Assembly: GCF_036013935.1 (NCBI RefSeq)
Contig: NZ_CP107902.1
Coordinates: forward strand, 3,629,001-3,693,000
Length of the DNA: 64,000 nt
Reading direction: 5' to 3'
Source of the DNA: Streptomyces sp. NBC_00461
GTDB lineage: Bacteria > Actinomycetota > Actinomycetes > Streptomycetales > Streptomycetaceae
This document shows positions 25,768 to 34,807 of the stretch, one piece after another. The translations under genes were made by a program, and so were the position numbers. How positions within the stretch are numbered: position 1 is the first letter of the stretch; the number at the start of each line of letters is the position of its first letter. A model generated the notes under the pieces. The model ran no database searches. It saw nothing but the letters and a program-made list of their open reading frames with translations, and was not told the DNA's origin.

Positions 25768-26355
25768 CTAGCCGGTGGCCGTCACGCCCCGGCCGGCGGC
25801 ACGTCGAGGAAGCACGGTCGGCCAGTGCGCGAGGGCCGCGGTCGCCGCGTACCAGGCCACCGCCCCCGCCGCGACGGAGAACCAGCCGCCGGCCTTCGCC
25901 ACTGAGTCGCTGGTCGCGAACTGCGCGATGGCGAGGAGCACGAGGGAGACGAAGAACAACCCGTAGGTGCCCTGGGTGAGTTGGTCCCCGCCCGCGAGGG
26001 TCAGGGTGAGCGCCACGAGGGCGAACAGCAGCAGGAAGAGTCCCGCCGCGTTGGCCGACATGGCGCTGCCGGCCGCGAGCGCCCAGGTGAACCAGAGGGC
26101 GCCGAGGGCGGCGTAGGCCGTACCTGTCGGCACGTCACGGTCGCGGAAGGCGAACAGTCCGGCGACGAACAGCGCAACGCCGCCTACGTAGTGGGCCAGT
26201 GATACGGCGTCAGCGGCCGACACCCCATTGATCACGTCGGTGTGTCCGAGTCCGAACGCCAACAGGGTGATACCCAGGGCGAGTCGGCCGACCACGGTAG
26301 TGGTTCCGCTTCCCGCGGAGACGTCGTTGTCCACGGCGGGGCTCCCTTCGTGCAT
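25768..26355 (-). CDS. GPR1/FUN34/YaaH-type (acetate/succinate transporter-like) membrane protein
   Basis: A 195-aa integral membrane protein with about six hydrophobic segments. They begin near 'LALGITLLAFGLGHTDV' and end with 'WFSVAAGAVAWYAATAALAHW', separated by short polar loops. Size and the repeated small-residue helices fit the GPR1/FUN34/YaaH family of acetate transporters, but the family's N-terminal NPAPLGL motif is not conserved, so substrate and even transport role are uncertain. I start at ATG 26355 (MHEGSPAVDN); upstream in-frame codons are promoter-like, with repeated TTTGTG motifs. It is downstream of the universal stress gene on the same strand, with a 130-bp gap. Confidence 0.65.
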   Translation of the reverse strand: MHEGSPAVDNDVSAGSGTTTVVGRLALGITLLAFGLGHTDVINGVSAADAVSLAHYVGGVALFVAGLFAFRDRDVPTGTAYAALGALWFTWALAAGSAMSANAAGLFLLLFALVALTLTLAGGDQLTQGTYGLFFVSLVLLAIAQFATSDSVAKAGGWFSVAAGAVAWYAATAALAHWPTVLPRRAAGRGVTATG

Positions 26356-26485
26356 GTGCAGTTGTGCGGTGACCGATGTATGCCCTTCACAAAGGCACAA
26401 ACACCTCTACGCGCGAGTAGGTTTGCACGCTGCACAAAGAAGGCCGCCTGTTCCCGGATCGCATCTCACCTGGGGGAACGAGACG

Positions 26486-27013
26486 TTACGGAATCACAAC
26501 GACGGGTCGCTTTGCCCGCTTGGCGAGCCGCCCGGCCACGGAGCCGAAGATACGTCCGACGATGCCGTGCGTGGAGCCGACGACGATCGCGTCCGCCTCG
26601 TACTCCTGACCCACCTCTTCGAGTTCGTGGCAGATGTCGCCGCCGCGCTCGACCAGGATCCAGGGCACCTCGGCCAGATAGTCCGCGCAGGCGAGTTCGA
26701 GCCCGAGCACCTCGGTGCGGTGGTCCGGCACGTCGACGAAGACCGGTGGCTCGCAGCCGGCCCACACCGTGGTGGGCAGCCGGTTGGCGACATGGACGAT
26801 GATCAGGCCCGATCCGGAGCGGTGGGCCATGCCGATCGCGTAGGCGAGGGCACGCTCACTGGAGGTGGAGCCGTCGAAACCGACGACGACACCGTGCTTG
26901 AAGGCTGGATCGCAGGAGTGGCGTGAGTCTTCCGCCGCCTGGGGCTCGGCCGCCGTGGGATCGGCGACGGGCCGCTTGCGGTCCGCGGGTTCGAAGAATT
27001 CGTGACCGGCCAT
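26486..27013 (-). CDS. Universal stress protein (UspA domain)
   Basis: A 175-aa protein with an N-terminal ~40-residue extension and one Usp domain: 'VVVGFDGSTSSERALAYAI' begins the alpha/beta fold, and 'ADAIVVGSTHGIVGRIFGSV' followed by 'RPVVVIP' is the ATP-binding G-2x-G-9x-G(S/T)-like end. Such proteins bind ATP and modulate dormancy or stress responses. Start ATG 27013 (MAGHEFFEP) is chosen over upstream codons because homology-like sequence begins there; no strong ribosome site is visible. It is divergent from a small membrane protein gene. Confidence 0.88.
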   Translation of the reverse strand: MAGHEFFEPADRKRPVADPTAAEPQAAEDSRHSCDPAFKHGVVVGFDGSTSSERALAYAIGMAHRSGSGLIIVHVANRLPTTVWAGCEPPVFVDVPDHRTEVLGLELACADYLAEVPWILVERGGDICHELEEVGQEYEADAIVVGSTHGIVGRIFGSVAGRLAKRAKRPVVVIP

Positions 27014-27321
27014 GGCTGTCTCGGGGATTTGATCCTTTTGGGAGGGACGACAGTGTGCGGCGGAGCTGTGTCCGGGAATCATCTTCCCAACCCCATACCC
27101 CCAAGGGTACGGCGGCACGCCTCCTTCGCCCAGATCCCGCACACGGCGCGTGGGGGTTCCAGGGAGCATGCACGAGGGGGCGCCCGTAACGCAATGGTTG
27201 CTGCGCTGTACAGGCGGTTCGCACAGGATTCACTTACCCGGCGGCCGGCAGGACGGGGGCGTACAGTGACCGACCGGTCGAACAGGCGTTGAACACCGTG
27301 ACCCAGCCCCAGGGAGCACGC
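27014..27321. other. Intergenic region between universal stress gene and small membrane protein gene
   Basis: This 308-bp gap between divergent genes must contain two promoters. A GACCGGTC palindrome occurs at about 27270. No convincing -35/-10 pair, RNA gene or small ORF was recognised. Confidence 0.4.
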
Positions 27322-27654
27322 ATGCCCGGACCGCACCCCACCCCCGAGACTCCCCGCACGACCGCCCCGCCCCAGGACACCGCGACCGACGTCGTCCGCT
27401 GGGCGGCCTTCAGCTGCGTCCTCGTCCCCGTGGTCCTCCTCTGGTACGGCACCTCTCTCGCCGGCGCGACGGGCACGGCACTCGGTCTCGCCGCCGTCAC
27501 CGGCGCCTGCCGCCTTCTGCTGCGCCAGTCCGAACGCTGCGCGGCGCGCCCGCCGGGCGGGGAACCCACGTCCCGCCGCGGCCGCCATCACAGAAGCGGC
27601 ACGGGTGCTCACAGAGGCGGGCGTCACACTGGGGGAAGTACACCGGTCGGCTGA
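27322..27654 (+). CDS. Small membrane protein upstream of adpA, function unknown
   Basis: A 110-aa protein with a Pro/Thr-rich N-terminus, a hydrophobic region 'AAFSCVLVPVVLLWYG' plus 'GATGTALGLAAVTGACRLLL' (one hairpin or two transmembrane helices), and a basic Arg/Gly-rich tail. ATG 27322 has AGGGAG at proper distance. It is not recognised; I recall similar short membrane proteins upstream of adpA in other streptomycetes. Its stop lies in the loop of a small ACCGGTC/GACCGGT hairpin (27642-27659) followed by TT, which may end transcription before adpA. Confidence 0.6.
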   Translation: MPGPHPTPETPRTTAPPQDTATDVVRWAAFSCVLVPVVLLWYGTSLAGATGTALGLAAVTGACRLLLRQSERCAARPPGGEPTSRRGRHHRSGTGAHRGGRHTGGSTPVG

Positions 27655-28032
27655 CCGGTTTCCGCGCACGCGTCCGACGCTTTTCAGCCAACTTCCGGAC
27701 ACCGTGCATTCCTTGCCCCAACCACCCCCCAACCCCCGTTCCACCTGCACGGACAGGGGTGCGAGGGGACCGCGTACCCTACGTGGATTGGCCACTGCGA
27801 CAAGGCGCACTTCCCTGCACGGCCCGTGAGTGCAACGCTTCGTGATCGAATGCTTCACGCCAAGTTGCCATGTCGACAATGTGCCGGTTGCCGAACCGGG
27901 TCACCCCGGCACCACGCGACACAGTAGATTCGATCTTGACGTCTTACGGCGGGGGACTCGTGCAGGACCGAGGGGAAACGTGCAGGAGCGACACAACCGA
28001 GGAGCCGCGACCACCGAGGGGGGCTTAGCAGT
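27655..28032. other. Long leader/promoter region of adpA
   Basis: 378 bp without a supported gene. A C-rich tract (CCCCAACCACCCCCCAACCC) lies near 27718-27737. On the minus strand, TGGCGTGAAG (27853-27862) matches the AdpA consensus TGGCSNGWWY at 9 of 10 positions, consistent with the autoregulation known for adpA. No confident A-factor-receptor (ArpA-type) site was recognised. Confidence 0.4.
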
Positions 28033-29268
28033 ATGAGCCACGACTCCACTGCCGCGCCGGAAGCCGCGGCCCGGAAGCTTTCCGGGCGACGCCGCAAGGA
28101 GATCGTCGCGGTGCTGCTGTTCAGCGGCGGCCCCATCTTCGAGAGTTCCATACCACTGTCGGTGTTCGGTATCGACCGCCAGGATGCCGGCGTACCGCGC
28201 TACCGACTGCTGGTGTGCGGGGGTGAGGAAGGCCCGCTGCGGACCACAGGGGGCCTGGAACTCACGACGCCACACGGCCTGGAGGCGATCTCACGCGCAG
28301 GCACGGTCGTCGTGCCGGCCTGGCGCTCGATCACGTCTCCGCCACCGGAGGATGCGCTCGACGCACTGCGTCGGGCGCACGAAGAGGGTGCCCGCATAGT
28401 CGGCCTGTGCACCGGCGCCTTCGTCCTGGCGGCGGCGGGCCTGCTGGACGGCCGTCCCGCGACCACACACTGGATGTACGCGCCGACGCTGGCCAAGCGC
28501 TATCCGTCGGTGCACGTCGATCCGAGAGAACTCTTCGTCGACGACGGCGACGTGCTGACGTCCGCCGGGACGGCGGCCGGAATCGATCTCTGTCTCCACA
28601 TCGTGCGGACGGACCACGGCAACGAGGCGGCGGGCGCGCTGGCCCGGCGTCTGGTCGTCCCGCCGCGCCGGTCGGGCGGTCAGGAGCGCTACCTCGATCG
28701 ATCTTTACCAGAGGAGATCGGCGCCGACCCGCTCGCCGAGGTCGTCGCCTGGGCGCTGGAGCATCTGCACGAGCAGTTCGACGTGGAGACGCTCGCCGCG
28801 CGTGCGTACATGAGCAGGCGCACCTTCGACCGCCGTTTCCGCTCGCTCACGGGAAGCGCTCCCCTGCAGTGGCTGATCACTCAGCGCGTACTGCAGGCGC
28901 AGCGTCTCCTGGAGACGTCGGACTACTCGGTGGACGAGGTCGCGGGTCGCTGCGGCTTCCGCTCGCCGGTGGCCCTGCGCGGACACTTCCGCCGTCAGCT
29001 GGGTTCGTCTCCGGCCGCCTACCGCGCCGCGTACCGCGCTCGCCGTCCGCAGGGCGACAGGCCGGTCGACGTGGAGGGAGCGTCCGGCCCACCCGGGCCT
29101 CCGCCCCTGCTGCATCCGGAGGGACCGGTGCCGCTGCAGAGCCGACGGGCTGCGGCGAGCGCGTTGGGAGCGGCGGCGCTGTCCGCGTCCGCCCCCCTGG
29201 AGAACGGCCGTGAGGCATACGTCACGAGCCGGGCGAGCGTGCCGGGGCAACGCAGCAGCGGTATGTGA
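28033..29268 (+). CDS. adpA: AdpA, AraC-family master regulator of development, with TTA codon
   Basis: A 411-aa regulator. The N-terminal DJ-1/PfpI-like domain (~20-190) contains 'VLLFSGGPIFESSIPLSVFG' and 'GLCTGAFVLAAAGLLDGRPA'. The C-terminal AraC/XylS DNA-binding domain (~235-335) has 'MSRRTFDRRFRSLTGSAPLQ' and 'YSVDEVAGRCGFRSPVALRG'. The codon for Leu225, in the linker between domains, is TTA (28705-28707). This is the conserved position that makes AdpA translation depend on the bldA tRNA. GAGGGGGG precedes ATG 28033. Next comes orn, the same order as in S. coelicolor. Confidence 0.97.
   Translation: MSHDSTAAPEAAARKLSGRRRKEIVAVLLFSGGPIFESSIPLSVFGIDRQDAGVPRYRLLVCGGEEGPLRTTGGLELTTPHGLEAISRAGTVVVPAWRSITSPPPEDALDALRRAHEEGARIVGLCTGAFVLAAAGLLDGRPATTHWMYAPTLAKRYPSVHVDPRELFVDDGDVLTSAGTAAGIDLCLHIVRTDHGNEAAGALARRLVVPPRRSGGQERYLDRSLPEEIGADPLAEVVAWALEHLHEQFDVETLAARAYMSRRTFDRRFRSLTGSAPLQWLITQRVLQAQRLLETSDYSVDEVAGRCGFRSPVALRGHFRRQLGSSPAAYRAAYRARRPQGDRPVDVEGASGPPGPPPLLHPEGPVPLQSRRAAASALGAAALSASAPLENGREAYVTSRASVPGQRSSGM
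28705..28707 (+). promoter_or_regulatory. TTA (bldA-dependent) codon in adpA
   Basis: The codon series CGA TCT TTA CCA at 28699-28710 encodes R-S-L-P. TTA is read only by the bldA leucyl-tRNA in Streptomyces, giving translational control of development. Confidence 0.93.
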
Positions 29269-29434
29269 GCACGTCCTCGGACACCGGTCGGGCATGCTGT
29301 CTTCTCAGCCCGTCCGGCGTCCGAGGATCAGGCGCCTTCAGGACCGAGCAGGGATCCGGGGGCCGGAGCCCGCGGCGAGGCCCGCTGCCACACCGGGCAC
29401 CCCAATAACCGGGCGCCAGCCTTAGGGTGGTCGC

Positions 29435-30037
29435 ATGAACGATCGCATGGTGTGGATCGACTGCGAGATGACCGGCCTCTCGCTGTCCGACGACGCGCTC
29501 ATCGAGGTGGCCGCCCTGGTCACCGACTCCGAGCTGAACATCCTCGGAGAAGGAGTCGACATCGTCGTCCGTCCGCCGGACCGGGCACTGGAGACGATGC
29601 CGGAGGTGGTGCGTCAGATGCACACCGCGTCCGGGCTGCTGGAGGAACTCGCCGGCGGCACGACGCTGACGGACGCCGAGGAGCAGGTCCTCTCCTACGT
29701 CCGCGAACACGTGAAGGAACCCGGCAAGGCCCCGCTGTGCGGCAACTCGGTCGGCACCGACCGCGGCTTCCTGCTCCGGGACATGCCGACGCTGGAGGAC
29801 TACCTCCACTACCGGATCGTCGATGTGTCGAGCATCAAGGAGCTCGCCCGGCGCTGGTACCCCCGGGCCTACTTCAACAGCCCGGAGAAGAACGGCAACC
29901 ACCGCGCCCTCGCCGACATCCGCGAGTCGATCGCGGAACTGCGCTACTACCGCGAGGCGATCTTCGTACCCCAGCCCGGCCCCGACTCCGACACGGCGAG
30001 GACGATCGCCGCGAAGCACGTCCTGCCTGCGCAGTAG
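29435..30037 (+). CDS. orn: Oligoribonuclease (DEDDh 3'-5' exonuclease)
   Basis: A 200-aa exonuclease that degrades 2-5 nt RNAs and pGpG, the product of c-di-GMP breakdown. Exo I '[11 protein letters not shown]' (Asp and Glu), Exo II '[17 protein letters not shown]', and Exo III '[19 protein letters not shown]' with the His and Asp complete the DEDDh set. Length is standard. The gene follows adpA by 166 bp and precedes tRNA-His by about 100 bp. Confidence 0.97.
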   Translation: MNDRMVWIDCEMTGLSLSDDALIEVAALVTDSELNILGEGVDIVVRPPDRALETMPEVVRQMHTASGLLEELAGGTTLTDAEEQVLSYVREHVKEPGKAPLCGNSVGTDRGFLLRDMPTLEDYLHYRIVDVSSIKELARRWYPRAYFNSPEKNGNHRALADIRESIAELRYYREAIFVPQPGPDSDTARTIAAKHVLPAQ

Positions 30038-30140
30038 ACGCCCAAACGGGGCGCCGGAAAAGCCGTGCGCGAGCACCCCTTCGGACCCTGTACACTTTTT
30101 CTCGGCCGGTCGGAAAACCACGAAGTTAACCGCCGGTCGT

Positions 30141-30214
30141 GGTGGGTGTAGCTCAGATGGTAGAGCACCTGGTTGTGGTCCAGGATGTCGCGGGTTCGAG
30201 TCCCGTCACTCACC
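30141..30214 (+). tRNA. tRNA-His (anticodon GTG)
   Basis: Cloverleaf: acceptor GTGGGTG (30142-30148) with CACTCAC (30207-30213), one G-U pair. An encoded extra G at 30141 faces discriminator C at 30214, as in tRNA-His. Anticodon stem CCTGG/CCAGG encloses loop TTGTGGT with GTG at 30175-30177. The T arm holds GGTTCGAGTCC. CCA is not encoded. Confidence 0.97.
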
Positions 30215-30222
30215 CTGAAGGA

Positions 30223-30260
30223 TCAGCCGGTGATCCCGCGGAAGCGGGGTCACCGGCTGA
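30223..30260 (+). terminator. Terminator after tRNA-His
   Basis: TCAGCCGGTGA / TCACCGGCTGA, extended by one G-T pair and CCCGC/GCGGG, gives a 17-bp stem with GGAA loop and TT tail, starting 9 bp after the tRNA. Confidence 0.88.
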
Positions 30261-30340
30261 TTCGCGTTCAGCCACCGCACTGCCGGCCCTCAAGTCCCTC
30301 GCTGATCCGGTGACTTGGCGCTCGGCGTAGGCTGCCGCGG

Positions 30341-30838
30341 ATGACCGAGCCGTTCCGCACCGCCCGTCTGGACGTCGTCCCGCTGCGCGTCGGGCACGCC
30401 GCCGAGATGGCCGCCGTCCTGTCGGACCCGGCCCTGCACACGTTCATCGGCGGTGCCCCCGCCTCCCCCGAAGACCTCCGGCCCCGCTACGAGCGCCTGG
30501 TCGCGGGATCCTCCGACCCGTCCGTCACCTGGTGCAACTGGGTGCTCAGGCTGCGCGAGGACTCCCGGCTGGTGGGGACCCTCCAGGCCACGCTCGGACA
30601 GGCCGTCGCGGAGATCGCCTGGGTGGTCGGCACCCCGTGGCAGGGGCGGGGCCTGGCCTCCGAAGCCGCCCGCGGACTCGTCGCACTGCTGGGACAGACC
30701 CCCTCCGTGCTCACGGTGGTCGCACACATCCATCCCGAGCACCGGGCGTCGGAAGCGGTGGCGCGGGCTGCCGGACTGGAGCCTACGGACGAGGAGCAGG
30801 ACGGCGAGCGGACGTGGCGGCTCCCGCTACGCCCCTGA
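30341..30838 (+). CDS. GNAT-family N-acetyltransferase
   Basis: A 165-aa RimJ/RimL-like acetyltransferase. 'FRTARLDVVPLRVGHAAEM' starts the fold; 'IAWVVGTPWQGRGLASEAAR' is the beta4 plus Q/R-x-x-G-x-A acetyl-CoA loop; 'VAHIHPEHRASEAVARAAG' forms the last helix-strand. The substrate cannot be predicted. It is a single-gene unit between a terminator and a short tandem repeat. Confidence 0.85.
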   Translation: MTEPFRTARLDVVPLRVGHAAEMAAVLSDPALHTFIGGAPASPEDLRPRYERLVAGSSDPSVTWCNWVLRLREDSRLVGTLQATLGQAVAEIAWVVGTPWQGRGLASEAARGLVALLGQTPSVLTVVAHIHPEHRASEAVARAAGLEPTDEEQDGERTWRLPLRP

Positions 30839-30930
30839 CCACCCGCCGCCCACCGCGCAGACGGAGGCTCGACGGCGGCAGCCTCGCCAAGGGCCGGCAG
30901 TGGATGAGGAGTCATTCGCCCCGGCGATCG

Positions 30931-31010
30931 TCATCAGGAACAGGTGGGGCAAGGGGCGACGAGGCCGTGATCAGGAACCGGTGGGGTGACGAGGCCGTGA
31001 TCAGGACGAC
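30931..31010. repeat. 30-bp tandem repeat at the 3' end of cebR
   Basis: Unit 30961-30990 (GAGGCCGTGATCAGGAACCG, then GTGGGGTGAC) is followed by a partial copy from 30991 and preceded by a degenerate copy from about 30931 (TCATCAGGAACAGGTGGGG). The last unit overlaps the final codons of cebR. Confidence 0.75.
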
Positions 31011-32044
31011 GTCCGCGTCACCAGTTCCGTCGCCAGTACCACCTGTCGGCGTTCCAGATCGCGGGAGACGGCCGGGCGGCGGTCGGCGATCTCGCCGAGC
31101 AGGAGGTCGATCATGCGGCGGCCCATCTCCTCGATGGGCTGGCGGACGCTGGTGAGCGGCGGGTCCATGTGGCGGGCGATGGCCGAGTCGTCGTAGCCGA
31201 CGAGCGCCACGTCGTCGGGGATGCGGCGGCCCTTCTCGCGCAACACCTGGCGGGCGCCGGCCGCCATCACGTCCGAGCCCGCGAAGACCGCGTCCAGGTC
31301 GGGGCGGCGGGCGAGCAGCTTCGTCATCGCCCGGCGACCGCCCTCCTCGGTGAAGTCGCCCGGCTCGATGAGCTGTTCGTCGACCTCGTGGCCCGCGTCG
31401 CGCAGGGCGTCGCGGTAGCCGTCGACGCGGCGCTGGGCGCCGTAGACGTCGAGGCGGCCGGTGATGTGCGCGATGCTGCGGCGGCCCCGGCCGGCCAGGT
31501 GCTCCACCGCCGAGCGGCCGCCACCGTAGTTGTCCGAGTCCACCGACGTCAGCGTCTCCGCGGCCGACCTGGGACCGCTGATCACCGCCGGGATCTCCAG
31601 CTGGGCCAGCAGATCCGGGAGCGGGTCGTCCGCGTGCACCGAGACCAGCAGGACGCCGTCCACGCGGTGGGCGGCCAGGTACTGGGCCAGCCGGCGGCGC
31701 TCCTTGTCGCCGCCCGCGAAGATCAGCAGGAGCTGCATCTCGGTGTCCGACAGCTCGGCGCCGACACCTTTCAGCATGTCCGAGAAGTACGGCTCCGAGA
31801 AGAAGCGGGTCTCCGGCTCGGGGACGACCAGGGCGATCGCGTCCGTGCGGTTGGCCGCGAGGGCGCGGGCGGCCGTGTTGGGGACGTAGCCGAGCTCGGC
31901 CACCGCCGCCTCGACCGCGGCGCGGGTCGCGTCGCTGACCCTGGGCGAGCCGTTGATCACCCGGGAGACCGTGCCGCGGCCCACGCCGGCGCGGGCGGCC
32001 ACCTCTTCGAGCGTGGGCCGCCCTCCGCTTCGGCTCCGCGACAT
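31001..32044 (-). CDS. cebR: CebR, LacI-family cellobiose/cello-oligosaccharide repressor
   Basis: A 347-aa LacI/GalR regulator. The N-terminal HTH reads 'PTLEEVAARAGVGRGTVSRV' with hinge helix 'AARALAANRTDAIALV'; the rest is a two-lobe PBP-like effector domain. It is divergent from cebEFG-bglC, and the intergenic region carries a perfect CebR box TGGGAGCGCTCCCA. Cellobiose or cellotriose would release it. The stop lies within a 30-bp tandem repeat. Confidence 0.93.
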   Translation of the reverse strand: MSRSRSGGRPTLEEVAARAGVGRGTVSRVINGSPRVSDATRAAVEAAVAELGYVPNTAARALAANRTDAIALVVPEPETRFFSEPYFSDMLKGVGAELSDTEMQLLLIFAGGDKERRRLAQYLAAHRVDGVLLVSVHADDPLPDLLAQLEIPAVISGPRSAAETLTSVDSDNYGGGRSAVEHLAGRGRRSIAHITGRLDVYGAQRRVDGYRDALRDAGHEVDEQLIEPGDFTEEGGRRAMTKLLARRPDLDAVFAGSDVMAAGARQVLREKGRRIPDDVALVGYDDSAIARHMDPPLTSVRQPIEEMGRRMIDLLLGEIADRRPAVSRDLERRQVVLATELVTRTSS

Positions 32045-32287
32045 TGGCTCCGCCCTTCCGCCGTTGACCCCGTGTTGGCCTGGAATCTAACAGTCCCGTG
32101 GGACCGGTGAGCGCCCCTGGGGGCTGCCCCGGGTGGGACGGGTGCTTCGGCCCGAACAGCCTTGCCCCCACACGCCGAACGGCTTCGCCCTCGCACGCCG
32201 ACGGGCCGGAAGACGACACCCGGCACCGGAACCATCAAGTCCACTTAACGGCCCGATAACTGAACGCATCTCGCCCCGCGCACTCCC

Positions 32288-32345
32288 TTGACACCCCCGC
32301 CCGAACCGACGAACCTTCAACACATCACTTGTGGGAGCGCTCCCA
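32288..32345 (+). promoter_or_regulatory. cebE promoter candidate with perfect CebR box
   Basis: A TTGACA hexamer (32288-32293) is followed 17 bp later by a weak -10 (GAACCT, 32311-32316). The 14-bp palindrome TGGGAGCGCTCCCA (32332-32345) lies just downstream of the expected start point. It is the known CebR operator sequence. Confidence 0.85.
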
Positions 32346-32462
32346 CAGTACCTGACACATACACATCCCGCACGTTCCCCGCCCGAGCCGCAGCGAGTAA
32401 GAACGGGCCCAACCAGTGCAGTTGGCCGGGGGGTCGGCACGTCAGGCAACAGGAGGACGCAA

Positions 32463-33785
32463 ATGGGCACGAGTACCCGACGGTCCCGCAGGCTGATGGC
32501 TCTAGCGGCCGTCGCCGCGCTGGCGACGGGACTGCTGGCCGGCTGCTCCAAGGACTCGGACGACGGTTCGTCGAACGACAGCGGCGGCAACGCCAAGGGC
32601 AAGACCACGTTGACCATCGGCACCTTCGGTGTGTTCGGCTACAAGCAGGCCGGTCTCTACGACGAGTACATGAAGCTGCACCCGGACATCAGCATCAAGG
32701 AGAACGTCACCACCCGTACCGACGTGTACTGGCCGAAGGTCCTCACCCGGCTGCAGGCCGGATCCGGCACCGACGACGTCCAGGCGATCGAGGTCGGCAA
32801 CATCACGGAGGCCGTGCAGACGCAGGGCAGCAAGTTCGTCGACCTCGGCAAGGACGTCGACAAGTCCCAGTGGCTGGGCTGGAAGAACTCCCAGGCCACC
32901 ACCAAGGACGGCAAGCTGATCGGGCTCGGCACCGACGTCGGCCCGATGGCGATCTGTTACCGCAAGGACCTCTTCAAGAAGGCCGGCCTGGACACGGACC
33001 GCACCAAGCTCGCCGCGCAGTGGAAGGGCGACTGGTCGAAGTACGTGGACGTGGGCAAGGAGTACATGAAGAAGGCGCCCAAGGGCACGAAGTTCGTGGA
33101 CTCGGCCTCGTCCGTCTACAACGCGGCCCTCGGTGGCGCGAGCGAGCGCTACTACGACAAGGGCGGCAACGTCATCTGGGACAAGTCCAACGGCGTGAAG
33201 AGCGCCTGGGACGACGCGATGGCCGTGGCGACCAGCGACATGTCGGCGAAGCTGAAGCAGTTCGACAAGCCGTGGGACCAGGGCTTCGCCAACGGCACCT
33301 TCGCCACCGTGGCCTGCCCGGCGTGGATGATCGGCTACATCGAGCAGAAGTCCGGTGACTCCGGCAAGGGCAACTGGGACGTGGCGGCGGCCCCGACCGC
33401 GGCCAACTGGGGCGGCTCCTTCCTCGGCGTGCCGACGGCGGGCAAGCACCAGAAGGAGGCCATCGCCCTGACGAAGTGGCTGACCGCGCCCGAGCAGCAG
33501 GCGAAGGTCTTCGCCAAGCAGGCCAGCTTCCCGTCGACCCCGTCGGCGTACGCGGGCCTGAAGCCGGCCGCGGACACCACGGCCTACTTCTCGAACGCGC
33601 CGATCACACAGATCTTCGCGGACTCGGCGAAGACCATCCCGGTCCAGTACTTCGGCATCAAGGACCAGCCGATCAACACGGCGATCACCGACGTCGGCAT
33701 CCTCCAGGTCGAGCAGAAGGGCAAGAGCCCGACGCAGGGCTGGGACGCGGCCAAGAACGAGGTCAAGGACGTGCTCGGCCAGTGA
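32463..33785 (+). CDS. cebE: Cellobiose/cellotriose-binding lipoprotein CebE
   Basis: A 440-aa extracellular solute-binding protein (family 1). The N-terminus is basic (TRRSRRLM), followed by a hydrophobic stretch and lipobox 'LLAGC', so it is anchored to the membrane. Binding-protein blocks include 'VQAIEVGNITEAVQTQGSKF' and 'FANGTFATVACPAWMIGYI'. AGGAGG lies 7 bp before ATG 32463. It feeds the CebF/CebG permease; the ATPase is expected to be the shared MsiK encoded elsewhere, since no ABC ATPase gene is present here. Confidence 0.93.
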   Translation: MGTSTRRSRRLMALAAVAALATGLLAGCSKDSDDGSSNDSGGNAKGKTTLTIGTFGVFGYKQAGLYDEYMKLHPDISIKENVTTRTDVYWPKVLTRLQAGSGTDDVQAIEVGNITEAVQTQGSKFVDLGKDVDKSQWLGWKNSQATTKDGKLIGLGTDVGPMAICYRKDLFKKAGLDTDRTKLAAQWKGDWSKYVDVGKEYMKKAPKGTKFVDSASSVYNAALGGASERYYDKGGNVIWDKSNGVKSAWDDAMAVATSDMSAKLKQFDKPWDQGFANGTFATVACPAWMIGYIEQKSGDSGKGNWDVAAAPTAANWGGSFLGVPTAGKHQKEAIALTKWLTAPEQQAKVFAKQASFPSTPSAYAGLKPAADTTAYFSNAPITQIFADSAKTIPVQYFGIKDQPINTAITDVGILQVEQKGKSPTQGWDAAKNEVKDVLGQ

Positions 33786-34807
33786 CCAGCTCCAAGCAGG
33801 CTCTCGCGCATCCCGCGTCGAGCGCCGAGGCCGCGCCCGGCACCCCGCCGGGCGCGGCCCGGGGCGCTCACGGTCGCGGTACACCGCCGGGCCCCGATTC
33901 GTGGCGCAGCCGGCTGTACCGCTGGGACATGAAGGCGTCCCCGTACGCGTTCATCGCCCCCTTCTTCATCATCTTCGGGGCGTTCTCGCTGGTCCCGCTG
34001 CTGTACACGGCCTGGTACTCGCTGCACGACGTGCAGCTGTCCTCGCTGGACCAGCAGACGTGGGCGGGCCTGGACAACTACCAGAACCTGCTCACCTCGG
34101 ACTTCTTCTGGAACGCCCTCAAGAACACCTTCACCATCGGTGTGATCTCGACCGTCCCGCAGCTGATGGCGGCGATCGGCCTGGCGCACCTGCTCAACTA
34201 CCGGCTGCGCGGCTCGACCGTGTGGCGGGTCGTGATGCTCACCCCGTACGCCACCTCGGTGGCGGCGGCGACGCTGGTCTTCACGCTGCTGTATTCGTGG
34301 GACGGCGGCATGGTCAACTGGTTCCTGCACTTCGTGGGGATCGGTCCGGTCAACTGGCGTGAGTCCGACTGGGGTTCGCAGTTCGCGGTGTCCTCGATCG
34401 TGATCTGGCGGTGGACCGGGTACAACGCGCTGATCTACCTGGCGGCGATGCAGGCGATCCCGGTCGACCTGTACGAGTCGGCGTCGATCGACGGCGCCAA
34501 CCGCTGGCAGCAGTTCCTGCATGTGACGGTCCCGCAGCTGCGGCCCACGATCCTCTTCACGGTCGTGGTGTCCTCCATCGGCGCGACCCAGCTCTTCGGT
34601 GAGCCCCTGCTGTTCGGCGGGGTCAGCGGCTCCAAGGGCGGCTCCGAGCACCAGTACCAGACGCTCGGCCTGTACATGTACGACCAGGGCTGGATCATCG
34701 GCAACCTCGGCAAGGCGTCCGCGATCGCCTGGTCGATGTTCCTGATCCTGCTGATCGTCGCCGTGATCAATCTGCTGTTCACCCGACGCCTGAGGAAGTC
34801 CCTATGA
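33782..34807 (+). CDS. cebF: Cellobiose ABC transporter permease CebF
   Basis: A 341-aa MalF-type inner-membrane permease. A Pro/Ala-rich cytoplasmic N-terminus (~50 residues) precedes six transmembrane helices starting at 'SPYAFIAPFFIIFGAFSLVP'. The EAA loop that docks the ATPase reads 'YESASIDGANRWQQFLHVTV'. GTG 33782 overlaps the cebE TGA (GTGA), and the stop overlaps cebG (ATGA), so the three genes are translationally coupled. Confidence 0.93.
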   Translation: MTSSKQALAHPASSAEAAPGTPPGAARGAHGRGTPPGPDSWRSRLYRWDMKASPYAFIAPFFIIFGAFSLVPLLYTAWYSLHDVQLSSLDQQTWAGLDNYQNLLTSDFFWNALKNTFTIGVISTVPQLMAAIGLAHLLNYRLRGSTVWRVVMLTPYATSVAAATLVFTLLYSWDGGMVNWFLHFVGIGPVNWRESDWGSQFAVSSIVIWRWTGYNALIYLAAMQAIPVDLYESASIDGANRWQQFLHVTVPQLRPTILFTVVVSSIGATQLFGEPLLFGGVSGSKGGSEHQYQTLGLYMYDQGWIIGNLGKASAIAWSMFLILLIVAVINLLFTRRLRKSL

